Assembly: GCA_049578505.1 (NCBI GenBank)
Contig: JBAUMC010000045.1
Coordinates: 1 to 19,442, forward strand
Origin: JAGVPT01 sp049578505
GTDB lineage: Bacteria; Bacteroidota; Ignavibacteria; UBA10030; UBA8401
Direction: 5' to 3'
DNA length: 19,442 bases
In this document: positions 1 through 7,396 of the stretch, piece by piece
How the letters are laid out: every line of letters starts with the position of its first letter
How positions within the stretch are numbered: position 1 is the first letter of the stretch
Made by a program: the position numbers and the translations under genes
Notes under the pieces: model-generated
The model's input: the letters and a program-made list of their open reading frames with translations, nothing else
What the model was told of the DNA's origin: nothing
The model's database searches: none

Positions 1-474
1 AAGGAGGATCGGCTCGTTGACGAGCGCGCGCGCGATGGCAACGCGTTGCTGCTCGCCTCCCGAAAGCTGGTGCGGCATGCTGTTGCGCTTGTGGCTGAGC
101 CCGACGTTGGCGAGGACGTTCAGAACCTTTTTCTTGATGTCGACGGCCCGCGTGTTCGTCACGTAGAGTGAAAAGGCAACGTTGTCGTAAACGGAACGGT
201 CCTCCAGCAATTTGAAATCCTGAAATACAACACCAAGTTTTCTTCTCAAGATGGGAATTTGTTTGGAGGAAATAGCGCTCGACAAGAATTTCCCGACCGT
301 GACCGAGCCGGTCTCCGGAAATAAATCCATATACAATAATCGCAGAAGCGTGCTCTTGCCGCTTCCGGTGGTTCCAACGAGCGAGACGAATTCGCCCGCC
401 CCGATTTCTAGATTGACATGGTCGAGAATGATTTGACGGTTGAACGAAACACAGACGTTGGAAAGTCGTACCAT
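1..474 (-). CDS. ftsE: Cell-division ABC transporter ATP-binding protein FtsE (partial, C-terminus off window)
   Basis: Seen: 158 codons from an ATG at 474 running off the left edge. Walker A GTTGSGKST is at residues 34-42, the Q-loop VFQDFKLL at 83-90 and the ABC signature LSGGEQQR at 137-144; Walker B and the H-loop lie outside the window. Known: the phrase RRKLGVVFQDFKLLEDRSVYDNVAF is characteristic of FtsE, which with the membrane protein FtsX controls septal peptidoglycan hydrolases at the divisome. The gene follows pdxA on the same strand after about 44 bp, so it is probably co-transcribed with it. No good Shine-Dalgarno is visible before the chosen ATG. Inference: ftsX should lie just beyond the left edge. 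A LolD/MacB-type ATPase is the main alternative, but the Q-loop context favours FtsE. Confidence 0.85.
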   Translation of the reverse strand, partial: MVRLSNVCVSFNRQIILDHVNLEIGAGEFVSLVGTTGSGKSTLLRLLYMDLFPETGSVTVGKFLSSAISSKQIPILRRKLGVVFQDFKLLEDRSVYDNVAFSLYVTNTRAVDIKKKVLNVLANVGLSHKRNSMPHQLSGGEQQRVAIARALVNEPILL

Positions 475-518
475 GGGGCGGAATAAGATAAATTAAGTTC
501 AGCTTCTGGACAGGGCAG

Positions 519-1514
519 TTACTTTTTTCTATTTAACACAACGGTTAATGCGAGCTGAGCGGCGGCGTTCATGCTTCGCGGGTCCGCTATGCCTTTGCCG
601 GCGATGTCGAAGGCCGTTCCATGATCGGGCGAGGTGCGCACGATATTCAGCCCGGCTGAAAAATTCACCCCTTCGTTAAAGCCCATCATTTTCAGAGGAA
701 TCAGCCCTTGGTCGTGATACATCGCAAGCACAGCATCGAAATTGTTTTGCTTCGATGTTGCAAAAAAAGCGTCGGCAGGAAAGGGGCCCGACGCGTTAAT
801 GCCTTTTTCTTTTACCTTGATGATCGCCGGCTCGATGATCTCAATCTCTTCGAGCCCGATGGCACCGTGTTCACCCGCGTGAGGGTTCAAGCCGAGGACC
901 GCGATTTTTGGCGATTTGATGCGAAAGTCGCTTTTCAATGAAGCATTGATAGTTTCGAGCTTTTCAACGACGCGTTCGACGAAAATGTTCTCGGCCACTT
1001 TTTGAATCGGAAGATGGATCGTTGCAAGACCTACACGGAAAGATTTTGCTATCAGCATCATTGTCACACGGTTTGAACGGCTCAGCATTGCAAGCATTTC
1101 CGTCTGTCCCGGAAAATTGTATCCCGCAATATGAAGCGATTCTTTCGAAACGGGTCCGGTCACCATAGCATCGACTTCTCCGTCGAGGCACATACGCACC
1201 GCTTTTTCAATCGACATTCCCGCACAAATGCCGGCATCGGGAGCCGATTTTCCGATTTGAAGGTTCTTCACGGTGGCTTGATAGACGTTCACGACAGCAA
1301 CGGTGTTTGCAGGCACAGCCTCGGACGGCGACTGGACCACAACGAGCTTTTTCTTCGTTTTGAATTTCTTTGCATAGTGGTCAAAGATTTCAAACGAGCC
1401 GATGAGAATCGGTTGGATCGTTTTAAGAAGGGATGGTGTGTCGATATTTTTGAGAATCAGTTCAGGAGCGATGCCGTTAAAATCTCCGATGGTAAAAGCA
1501 ATACGAGGCTTCAT
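519..1514 (-). CDS. pdxA: 4-hydroxythreonine-4-phosphate dehydrogenase PdxA
   Basis: Known role: NAD-dependent oxidation of 4-phosphohydroxy-L-threonine in the DXP-dependent pyridoxal 5'-phosphate pathway; cytosolic, metal-dependent homodimer. Seen: 331 aa, the usual family length. The three divalent-metal histidines are present at H167 (TIHLPI), H212 (NPHAGE) and H267 (YHDQG), with the VTGPVSKESL loop at 118-127 and the C-terminal RTSPDHGTAFDIAGKG block at 293-308. The N-terminal loop reads GDFNGIAPE rather than the proteobacterial GDPAGIGPE; a GDxNG version is familiar from Bacteroidetes-type PdxA. The ATG overlaps the stop of the upstream GWxTD gene as ATGA, so translation is coupled. A PdxA2-type paralogue acting on another substrate cannot be excluded, but nothing suggests it. 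Confidence 0.93.
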   Translation of the reverse strand: MKPRIAFTIGDFNGIAPELILKNIDTPSLLKTIQPILIGSFEIFDHYAKKFKTKKKLVVVQSPSEAVPANTVAVVNVYQATVKNLQIGKSAPDAGICAGMSIEKAVRMCLDGEVDAMVTGPVSKESLHIAGYNFPGQTEMLAMLSRSNRVTMMLIAKSFRVGLATIHLPIQKVAENIFVERVVEKLETINASLKSDFRIKSPKIAVLGLNPHAGEHGAIGLEEIEIIEPAIIKVKEKGINASGPFPADAFFATSKQNNFDAVLAMYHDQGLIPLKMMGFNEGVNFSAGLNIVRTSPDHGTAFDIAGKGIADPRSMNAAAQLALTVVLNRKK

Positions 1515-2908
1515 TTAGTTCCGGATGCGATGAGTTTATAGTTCCCTTGGCGGCTTGGGTCTTCAAAAATAAATTCTTTGTTGAGCGATGCGTAAGTCCA
1601 GACTTCTCTCGGCGGTCCCCCCGGTGCGAGCGACCGTTCGATATGCGACGGCTTGCCAAAGAGGATGTAGATCTTTCCCCGGTCGGTCAGGACGCCGTTT
1701 TCCTCTTTCAACGTTTTGAAATTTGCGAAAGCGTAGTCGACTCTTTGGAAGTATACCGCCATCATTTCATTATAGGCCGACCCCCGAACGGTGTTCCGCT
1801 TTGCCCAGAAGTCCCCGAATTTTTTTATCCGGCTCTCCCTGCTGCCGCTCCGGAGATCGTCGTATTCGCTGTCGGTTGTAATGTACCTCATCGCCGTGAC
1901 GGCAAAGTCCAAATCATACAACGACAACGGCATGTCTCGCCAGCGGATTACAAACTCTTTATTCAGAGTTGCAGTATCGTTGGCGGAAATTTTAATGCGG
2001 GCTGTGTACTCCCCTTGCTTCAACTGTGCCGTCACCAGAGGAAAATAAACGGTCGCGGTAGTTGCGTTGCTGTCTAAAACGTACTCGACGTTTCCGGAAA
2101 TCGTGGGGTCCAGGCGAAGCAGCGAATGATGAAAAACGGTTGCTGTTGCCGTTGTTTCCGGCTGGACGACGATTCTCTCTTTGTCTTCCGGAAGAAATTG
2201 TGTCAGCGAATAGCGCACCGTTACAGGGGCGATTCCCTCTTTGATAGTAAGAAATGTTCCTGTATTCTTTGAAAATTGTGCTGCATTGTTGTCGTTCAAC
2301 GCTGTGAATCTCCGTTCGATATCAGGCCTGATCGGCGGTTCCACAAACATCACCGTCGATTGGACGACTGCATCCGGCCGGAATGGAGCCACGCGTAAAA
2401 TTTGCTTTCGGTCCTCAAATTCGCGGCGCGATTCATTGTCTTCAAGATGGTACACAGTCGTGAAACGTCCAGGGTGAACAACGAACGACGCTGCTCCCTG
2501 ATAATACTGGAGCCGCAACTGGGTGATTTCGTTGTCCGGAACATCCAATGTTATGGCCTGCACTTTTCTCGAAACTGACGTGTCGGTTGAATCGATCAAT
2601 TCGATGAGGAGTTCGCCGTGGGCTCGGTACGACGGCACATTAGCCGAGAAATCCCGGGTGAAGACAAAAAAATCAAACCGCACTCTGTAGAGGATGTCGA
2701 CCCGTACCGACCCGGAATCTGCCGCGAACATATGAGGCTCGAAACTCACCACGCTCATCGCCGACCGTTCTCTCGATCTGCCTTCCTCGCCGTATCGCTC
2801 TCGTTCTTCATCTTGCGCTTTCAGATACGAAAACCTACCCCACAGGCAAAGGAGCCCCCACACGATCAAAAGAATTTTGATGCTGCCTCTACGCATATTT
2901 GATATCAT
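1511..2908 (-). CDS. Secreted GWxTD domain-containing protein, function unknown
   Basis: Seen: 465 aa from ATG 2908, beginning with a basic stretch and a hydrophobic core at about residues 9-23 (a signal peptide), then a long beta-rich region and a C-terminal domain with TDRGKIYILFGKP at about 408-420. Known: this C-terminal block defines the GWxTD family, exported proteins of the FCB group and relatives with no assigned activity. Odd: the signature is GVLTD at 405-409, so the namesake Trp is Val. The gene leads an operon with pdxA (4-bp overlap) and probably ftsE. Start choice is uncertain: the open frame extends to a TTG at 3001, but that would bury the signal sequence about 40 residues in; ATG 2896 is also possible. 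No strong Shine-Dalgarno precedes any of them. Confidence 0.8.
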   Translation of the reverse strand: MISNMRRGSIKILLIVWGLLCLWGRFSYLKAQDEERERYGEEGRSRERSAMSVVSFEPHMFAADSGSVRVDILYRVRFDFFVFTRDFSANVPSYRAHGELLIELIDSTDTSVSRKVQAITLDVPDNEITQLRLQYYQGAASFVVHPGRFTTVYHLEDNESRREFEDRKQILRVAPFRPDAVVQSTVMFVEPPIRPDIERRFTALNDNNAAQFSKNTGTFLTIKEGIAPVTVRYSLTQFLPEDKERIVVQPETTATATVFHHSLLRLDPTISGNVEYVLDSNATTATVYFPLVTAQLKQGEYTARIKISANDTATLNKEFVIRWRDMPLSLYDLDFAVTAMRYITTDSEYDDLRSGSRESRIKKFGDFWAKRNTVRGSAYNEMMAVYFQRVDYAFANFKTLKEENGVLTDRGKIYILFGKPSHIERSLAPGGPPREVWTYASLNKEFIFEDPSRQGNYKLIASGTK

Positions 2909-3038
2909 GAAGAAATGCCCCGTCTTGCATGTCGATAATTTTTTGAGGGTTGAAAATATTTGCAGGTCGAGCGCTTCCTTTCCCGAATTCCGGCCACGCA
3001 ATTCTATCTCTACGCCTGCAAATAAGAACTATATGATT

Positions 3039-3070
3039 AAAAGATAGAAAGATGACGCCGGAAACGCAAT
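3039..3070 (-). promoter_or_regulatory. Candidate Bacteroidetes-type promoter for the GWxTD-pdxA-ftsE operon
   Basis: On the minus strand ATTG is followed after 20 nt by TATCTTTT, close to the TTTG-N19/20-TAnnTTTG form used by Bacteroidetes housekeeping sigma factors. It would start transcription near 3033, leaving a leader of about 125 nt before ATG 2908. Nothing else is clear in the 2909-3182 gap apart from a weak hairpin near the serA stop. Prediction by pattern only. Confidence 0.3.
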
Positions 3071-3182
3071 ACAATCAGCAGTCGCGTTGATGCCAGATAC
3101 TTACTTAATTCACATCTCCAAATATTTTAACATAGAGCAGCGTTGCACGTAAAGCGACCGACATTTTCTTTCTCAGAAAACG

Positions 3183-4382
3183 TCACAGTGCAATCAACGA
3201 CACTTGAATGACTTCGTCTCCTCGTTTTCGTATCTCTGTAAGAACATCGTCGTTGGGACGTGCGTCCAGCTTCATCGTGCAACATGCGGTTTGCTGCCCT
3301 TCGAAGATCACGTTTTCAACTTCCTGGACGTTTATCTTTGAGGTTTTTAGATCTTCCAACACGTTGGCTAGAACGCCCGGCTTGTCGAAATGGCGAACAA
3401 CCAATTGCCATTTTGCAGCAGTCTTTTTTGCGCGGTTTACCCAATTGCGGACGACACCCTGATGAATGTAATCGTTGATGATGGATACGGCCTCGGCGGC
3501 CACTGCATTCTGTGCTTGATTCGTCGATGCGCCGATGTGGTGTGTGCCGTACACTCCCGGTGATGACGCAAGAGGGTGAGAATAGGGTCCGCTTTTTTCT
3601 TCCGGTTCGTTCGAAAACACATCCGCGCCAACTTTCACAATTCCGGCGGCGACGGCTTCGCGAATGGCGTTTTCATCGATCACCTCCGCCCGGGAAGTGT
3701 TCAGGAAAATTGTCCCCGGTTTCATCATCTGAACGATGCTTTTGTTGATGAGGTTTCTCGTTTCAGGTTTCAACGCCACATGGACCGATATAATGTTGCA
3801 TTGCGGAACAAGCGCTTCAACCGATGCGGCATATTCGATTCCTAACTTCTCCGCTTTTTCGGGGGTGAGCGAGCGTGACCATGCTATCACGTGAAGGCCG
3901 AACGCTTTTGCTCGCGTGATCACTTCTCTTCCGATTTGCCCGACACCGATGATACCGATAGTCTTTCCAAAAACTCCGTCAGCTTTGGAGTATTCGCTTT
4001 TGTTCCATTTGCCGTTCCGAAGGTCGGAGACATTTTCTACGATTCGCCGGTCGAGTGAAAGGAGAAGCGCCATTGTCAATTCGGCCACTGCAATTGAATT
4101 CTTGCCGGGGCAATTGGCGACATAAATACCGCGGGCGTTTGCCGCTTTGACATCAATCGTATTCACACCGGCGCCGGCACGAATAATCAGGCTAAGGTTT
4201 TTGCCAGCGTTGATACAATCTGCATGGACTTCAGTCGAACGGACAATGAGCACCGATGAATCGCCGATATTTTCCGCCAGCTCTTCGGCTTTGAGTTTTG
4301 GCTTATATTGGGCTTCTACACCAAGGTTTGAAATTTCTGAAACGTAGGATTGAGGAAATGAATCTGCAATGAGGATTTTCAT
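3183..4382 (-). CDS. serA: D-3-phosphoglycerate dehydrogenase with C-terminal ACT-like domain
   Basis: Known role: NAD-dependent oxidation of 3-phosphoglycerate to 3-phosphohydroxypyruvate, the first step of serine synthesis. Seen: 399 aa. An N-terminal half of the substrate domain is followed by the Rossmann motif GVGQIG at 146-151, catalytic Arg in NTSRAEV (R231), Glu in SNEPE (E259) and His in THHIGAST (H282). From about 325 an ACT-like segment (VVRHFDKPGVLANVLEDL) fits an allosteric serine-binding module; the length matches the short E. coli-like type rather than the long type with an intervening domain. The ATG at 4382 has a GAAAGG Shine-Dalgarno about 9 nt upstream, inside a 30-bp palindrome (see separate entry). 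It stands alone: serC and serB are not adjacent. A broader 2-hydroxyacid dehydrogenase role is less likely given the ACT tail. Confidence 0.9.
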   Translation of the reverse strand: MKILIADSFPQSYVSEISNLGVEAQYKPKLKAEELAENIGDSSVLIVRSTEVHADCINAGKNLSLIIRAGAGVNTIDVKAANARGIYVANCPGKNSIAVAELTMALLLSLDRRIVENVSDLRNGKWNKSEYSKADGVFGKTIGIIGVGQIGREVITRAKAFGLHVIAWSRSLTPEKAEKLGIEYAASVEALVPQCNIISVHVALKPETRNLINKSIVQMMKPGTIFLNTSRAEVIDENAIREAVAAGIVKVGADVFSNEPEEKSGPYSHPLASSPGVYGTHHIGASTNQAQNAVAAEAVSIINDYIHQGVVRNWVNRAKKTAAKWQLVVRHFDKPGVLANVLEDLKTSKINVQEVENVIFEGQQTACCTMKLDARPNDDVLTEIRKRGDEVIQVSLIAL

Positions 4383-4390
4383 GGGACGAA

Positions 4391-4420
4391 CCTTTCAATT
4401 TAATATTTAATATTGAAAGG
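4391..4420. promoter_or_regulatory. 30-bp palindrome covering the serA ribosome binding site
   Basis: CCTTTCAAT (4391-4399) and ATTGAAAGG (4412-4420) are perfect 9-bp inverted arms around a 12-nt AT-only centre. On the minus strand the downstream arm ends with ATTGAAAGG, which contains the serA Shine-Dalgarno GAAAGG, 8 nt before the ATG. In mRNA the arms would pair and hide the Shine-Dalgarno; in DNA the same sequence could be a repressor operator. The inverted repeat is seen directly; either regulatory role is inference. Confidence 0.5.
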
Positions 4421-4462
4421 TACCATTCAATTCGTCAATTATCAATGAACAAATAAGTACGG

Positions 4463-4605
4463 TAATGGCTCAATTTGAGAAAAAAATTGTCATGCCCACG
4501 TTCCGAAGGAATCCCTTCGGGAAAAGTGGGCATCCATTGTGCAATAAAAAGTGAATATTTGGATTCCCGCTTTCGCGGGAATGACAAATTAAGCCAGTAC
4601 CATAC
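4463..4605. mobile_element. MITE-like palindromic repeat, copy 1 (143 bp, enlarged loop)
   Basis: Inverted ends pair ATGGCTCAATTTG on the left with CAAATTAAGCCAGT on the right (15 of 17 positions over 4461-4477 and 4585-4601). Inside are two hairpins: ATGCCCAC (4492-4499) with GTGGGCAT (4526-4533), and ATTCCCGC (4563-4570) TTTC GCGGGAAT (4575-4582). The first loop is 26 nt and holds a further small hairpin, where copy 2 has only GAAA. The element is flanked by GTACGG on both sides (4457-4462 and 4606-4611), as expected for a target-site duplication. It has no coding capacity and sits 8 bp past the stop of the thioredoxin-like gene and upstream of serA. Confidence 0.7.
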
Positions 4606-4618
4606 GTACGGATCGTTT

Positions 4619-5143
4619 TCAACGCTGCTCCGAATTTACGGCCGTGTCTATGTCAGCTTTAAATGTTTCATAATTCTTCTGTCCGAACATGAACTTTTGC
4701 TGTTTGCCATGTGCGTCGAAGATAAACGTCGCCGGCACTGCTCCACTCCACGCCGGATTGAGCGCATTGATGAAATCCTCGTCCTTTTTGACGTCTGCGA
4801 CATACACCGTGAACGGTACGTTGAGACTTGTAAGAAATGGAACGATTTTCGATTCGATCTCGTCGGGATAATCTACACTGATCGCGACAATGTCTACGGG
4901 AGAGTCCCGATATTCCTCGTAAACTTTGACGAGATCGGGAAACTCTTCAACACAAGGTTGGCACCAAGTTGCCCACACGTTAAGGAAAAGAATTTTTCCC
5001 TTCCGGTCGTGAAGAAGTCGCTCAATGCCATTTACGTTGATTGGCTTGACAGACCGGGCAGCGTCTTTGCTCTGAGCGGGCAATGCGCCGGCTCCGGGAC
5101 TGAGAATGCCCAGAATGAGGGAGATATACCAGAGCCTGCGCAT
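4619..5143 (-). CDS. TlpA/ResA-like exported thioredoxin-fold protein
   Basis: Seen: 174 aa from ATG 5143. An N-terminal signal segment (RRLWYISLILGILSPGAGA, ending near residue 24) is followed by a thioredoxin fold with active site WCQPC (C61 and C64) and the cis-Pro loop VPATF (P137). Known: TlpA/ResA/TxlA-type proteins are periplasmic thiol-disulfide oxidoreductases, often reductants for cytochrome c maturation or other envelope thiols, recharged by CcdA or DsbD. The ATG overlaps the stop of the upstream redoxin gene by one base (TGATG), with no Shine-Dalgarno of its own, so it is probably coupled; a TTG one codon upstream is possible. A ccdA gene lies at 11475-12209, but not in the same transcript. 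The specific target is unknown. Confidence 0.82.
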   Translation of the reverse strand: MRRLWYISLILGILSPGAGALPAQSKDAARSVKPINVNGIERLLHDRKGKILFLNVWATWCQPCVEEFPDLVKVYEEYRDSPVDIVAISVDYPDEIESKIVPFLTSLNVPFTVYVADVKKDEDFINALNPAWSGAVPATFIFDAHGKQQKFMFGQKNYETFKADIDTAVNSEQR

Positions 5144-5709
5144 CAATCTATTTTTTTGATGGTGCAGCCGAAGGCTTTTGTTGTCGAGACAGATACGGGT
5201 TTGCCGGCAAGGATCTCATCGAGTGCGTTGCGAAGGTCATGTGAGGCGACGTTCTCTTCCCGCCGAGAGTCGTCGATTCTTCCATGGTACAGAACTTCGA
5301 GCGACGGATTGAGGACGAAAATTTCGGGAGTGACCGAGGCTCCGAATTTATCGGCGATAACGTTCTTATCGTCTTTGAGGATCGTGAACTCAAATCCATG
5401 CTCTTTCGCATGCTGTTTAACCTCTTCGACGCTTTCCTGCTTGTTGGAATTTATTCCGATAAAAACAACGCTCTTATCTTTGTAATCGTTATACAACGAT
5501 ACCATGCGGCCATTGTAACCGTTCGAGACCGGACATTGCGTTGCGATAAACATCACGACGACAGCCTTGGCGTCCTTGTAATCTGCCAAGGAATGTTTAA
5601 CACCGTTGTAATCGGGGAGAGTGAAATTTTCCGCCTTCATCGGTTCACCGGCTGAGACCATTGAGGAAATAAAGAGTGAAAGAATGAAAAGAACCAATAT
5701 ATTTCGCAC
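5143..5709 (-). CDS. Exported AhpC/TSA-family redoxin (PRX_like1 type)
   Basis: Seen: 188 aa from GTG 5709. The signal peptide occupies about residues 1-20 (RNILVLFILSLFISSMVSA), followed by a redoxin fold with ATQCPVSNGYNGRM (C59), an invariant-looking VTPE cis-Pro (P128) and a conserved tail FGCTIK with a second Cys (C182). Known: single-CxxC-lacking redoxins with a CPxxxxY motif and a GCxIK tail form a peroxiredoxin-like family of unproven activity. The first gene of a pair with the TlpA-like protein (TGATG junction). Start: the frame is open to an ATG at 5784, but GAAAGGAGC (5718-5726) is well placed before GTG 5709, and only this start puts the signal peptide at the N-terminus. It might be a thiol peroxidase or only a thiol transfer protein. 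Confidence 0.78.
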   Translation of the reverse strand: MRNILVLFILSLFISSMVSAGEPMKAENFTLPDYNGVKHSLADYKDAKAVVVMFIATQCPVSNGYNGRMVSLYNDYKDKSVVFIGINSNKQESVEEVKQHAKEHGFEFTILKDDKNVIADKFGASVTPEIFVLNPSLEVLYHGRIDDSRREENVASHDLRNALDEILAGKPVSVSTTKAFGCTIKKID

Positions 5710-5717
5710 GATACGTT

Positions 5718-5726
5718 GCTCCTTTC
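5718..5726 (-). promoter_or_regulatory. Ribosome binding site that fixes the GTG start of the redoxin gene
   Basis: The minus strand reads GAAAGGAGC here, 8 nt before GTG 5709. This is one of the strongest Shine-Dalgarno matches in the window and argues against the longer open frame beginning at 5784. Confidence 0.7.
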
Positions 5727-5803
5727 GGTTGTTTTTCATTAGACGATCGAAACCGATAAAAGTTAAACCAGTGCTGTCTCTCATATTAAAACTTGTCTTA
5801 TTA

Positions 5804-5830
5804 CCGCAAAGGACGCTAAGGCCGCAAAGA
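5804..5830. repeat. Three imperfect 9-bp tandem units
   Basis: CCGCAAAGG, ACGCTAAGG and CCGCAAAGA follow one another directly in the gap between the redoxin gene and pepA. No coding sense and no clear hairpin. Function unknown; it may be a remnant of a dispersed intergenic repeat. The remainder of the gap holds no convincing terminator. Confidence 0.6.
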
Positions 5831-5865
5831 TTTTTTTGGGGGGAACAGCAGTAGAATCACTTTTG

Positions 5866-7374
5866 TTATTTCCAGTTTCTTAAAAATTCTATCAGCAATC
5901 GCACCCCGACCCCTGACCCGCCTTTCGGTGCGTAGTCCATGTTTTCTTCCAGGATTGCCGTTCCTGCAATGTCGAGATGAACCCATTTGTACTCGCCGAT
6001 AAACTTTTTTAGAAACCATCCTGCAGTAATTGCTCCGGCCCAGCGTCCGCCGGTGTTCTTTACATCTGCGACGTCGCTTTTGATCATTTTCTCATATTCA
6101 TCGAACAAAGGAAGCTGCCATACTCGTTCGTATGTGGCATCGCCGGCCGCTCTCAGGGCGTCCATTGTTCCCTGATCGTTTCCCATCATTCCGGTTGCAA
6201 GATGCCCCAGGGCGACGACGCAAGCGCCGGTTAGCGTCGCAAGATCGATCACCACATCCGGTTTGTAGTGGGACGCGTATCCCAGCGCATCTGCAAGGAT
6301 CAGTCTCCCTTCCGCGTCGGTGTTGTCGACCTCCGAAGTTATTCCATTGTAATGACGAACGATATCTCCCGGTTTCACTGCAGTACCGCTCGGCATGTTT
6401 TCTACCGCCGGAATCAATCCCACGACATGCACCGGAAGCTGCAGTTCGGCGAGCGCCTGAAATGTTCCGATAACTGCCGCAGCCCCGCTCATATCCATTT
6501 TCATCTCTGCCATGTTCGCCGCAGGTTTGATTGAGATGCCGCCGCTGTCGAACGTGACACCTTTGCCGACGAGTACGACAGTACCGGTTTTCACTTTTCC
6601 CGGGTTATGTTCGAGAATAATGAAACGCGGAGGATGGCTGCTCCCTTTGCTGACAGAGAGAATTCCACCCATCTTTAGACTCTCAATTTTTCTTTGGTCG
6701 AATACTGTCGCCTTGAAGCCGTGGACGTGCGCCGTTTCCTGCACGTTGTACGCCAGCGTCTCAGGGTAGATTTCGTTCGAAGGAGCGTTCTCAAGGTCTC
6801 TCGCGAGGATCGTTGCGGCGGAAAGAATTTCTCCGCGCCGAACCCCTTCTTCGATTTCGTTCAATCGTTTTTTGTCATTGGTGAGGATCGTGATGCTCTT
6901 AAGCTTTTTATCATCTTCTTTTGCCGTGATGTATTTGTCGTATTTGTAGACTGAAAGTGCGGCTCCTTCGACAATTGCTTGTGCGATCTCTGAAGGAGTA
7001 GCTTTTAATGACGACACGGAGAGGGTCGATGCCGGAAATTCAATTCCGAGGGATCCGATTTTCAGCGCCTGGGCGGCCTTCGCTGCTGCAGCAGAGCTCC
7101 GCCTAATTTTTTCGAGCGTCAGTTTTTCGGTTTTCCCTAAACCAATCAGGAATAGTCGAGGCGATGCCATCGACTTCTCGGTGTAGAGCGAAAGCAGTTC
7201 TCCTTTCTTTGCGGTAAAATCCTTCAGCGAAACTGCCGGCTGTAATTTATCGCCAACCTGTTTTCCCAAAGCCCCAATTTGCTGCCCAATTCCAACCTTG
7301 TCCTGAAGAATGAAAACAGCAACTGCATCTTTCTTTGCATCGATGAGCGATGTGAATTCGCATTTAACTTCCAT
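5866..7374 (-). CDS. pepA: Leucyl aminopeptidase, M17 family
   Basis: Known role: hexameric cytosolic aminopeptidase with two metal ions that removes N-terminal residues (Leu preferred) from peptides in protein turnover; some family members also bind DNA. Seen: 502 aa, typical length. Metal and catalytic residues are all present: VGKGVTFDSGG (K271, D276), SIKP (K283), MKMDMSG (D294) and the family signature NTDAEGRL (D353, E355, R357). The divergent N-terminal domain (about 1-160) has the usual macro-domain-like length. An AGGAG Shine-Dalgarno lies 5 nt before ATG 7374. It follows the DHH phosphoesterase gene by 22 bp and is probably co-transcribed with it. No strong terminator is visible after its stop. 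Confidence 0.95.
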   Translation of the reverse strand: MEVKCEFTSLIDAKKDAVAVFILQDKVGIGQQIGALGKQVGDKLQPAVSLKDFTAKKGELLSLYTEKSMASPRLFLIGLGKTEKLTLEKIRRSSAAAAKAAQALKIGSLGIEFPASTLSVSSLKATPSEIAQAIVEGAALSVYKYDKYITAKEDDKKLKSITILTNDKKRLNEIEEGVRRGEILSAATILARDLENAPSNEIYPETLAYNVQETAHVHGFKATVFDQRKIESLKMGGILSVSKGSSHPPRFIILEHNPGKVKTGTVVLVGKGVTFDSGGISIKPAANMAEMKMDMSGAAAVIGTFQALAELQLPVHVVGLIPAVENMPSGTAVKPGDIVRHYNGITSEVDNTDAEGRLILADALGYASHYKPDVVIDLATLTGACVVALGHLATGMMGNDQGTMDALRAAGDATYERVWQLPLFDEYEKMIKSDVADVKNTGGRWAGAITAGWFLKKFIGEYKWVHLDIAGTAILEENMDYAPKGGSGVGVRLLIEFLRNWK

Positions 7375-7396
7375 TTTTTCTCCTAGGCAGTAGCAT

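Noticed and set aside
2889..3074. 61-codon minus-strand frame upstream of the GWxTD gene
   Set aside because: Overlaps the GWxTD leader in another frame; composition is unremarkable and there is no Shine-Dalgarno.
3121..3182. Possible terminator after serA (TTTTCT with AGAAAA)
   Set aside because: Only a 6-bp AT-rich stem and no following T-run; too weak to call.
4463..4605. Hairpins of the repeat read as a terminator for the thioredoxin-like gene
   Set aside because: The stems are strong but no T-run follows on the minus strand, so an intrinsic terminator is not supported. A 3'-end stabilising role remains possible.
4475..5485. 336-codon open frame on the plus strand
   Set aside because: It starts within the repeat element and runs antisense to the two thioredoxin-fold genes, which have clear motifs, signal peptides and a ribosome binding site. 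The translated product shows no recognisable domain.
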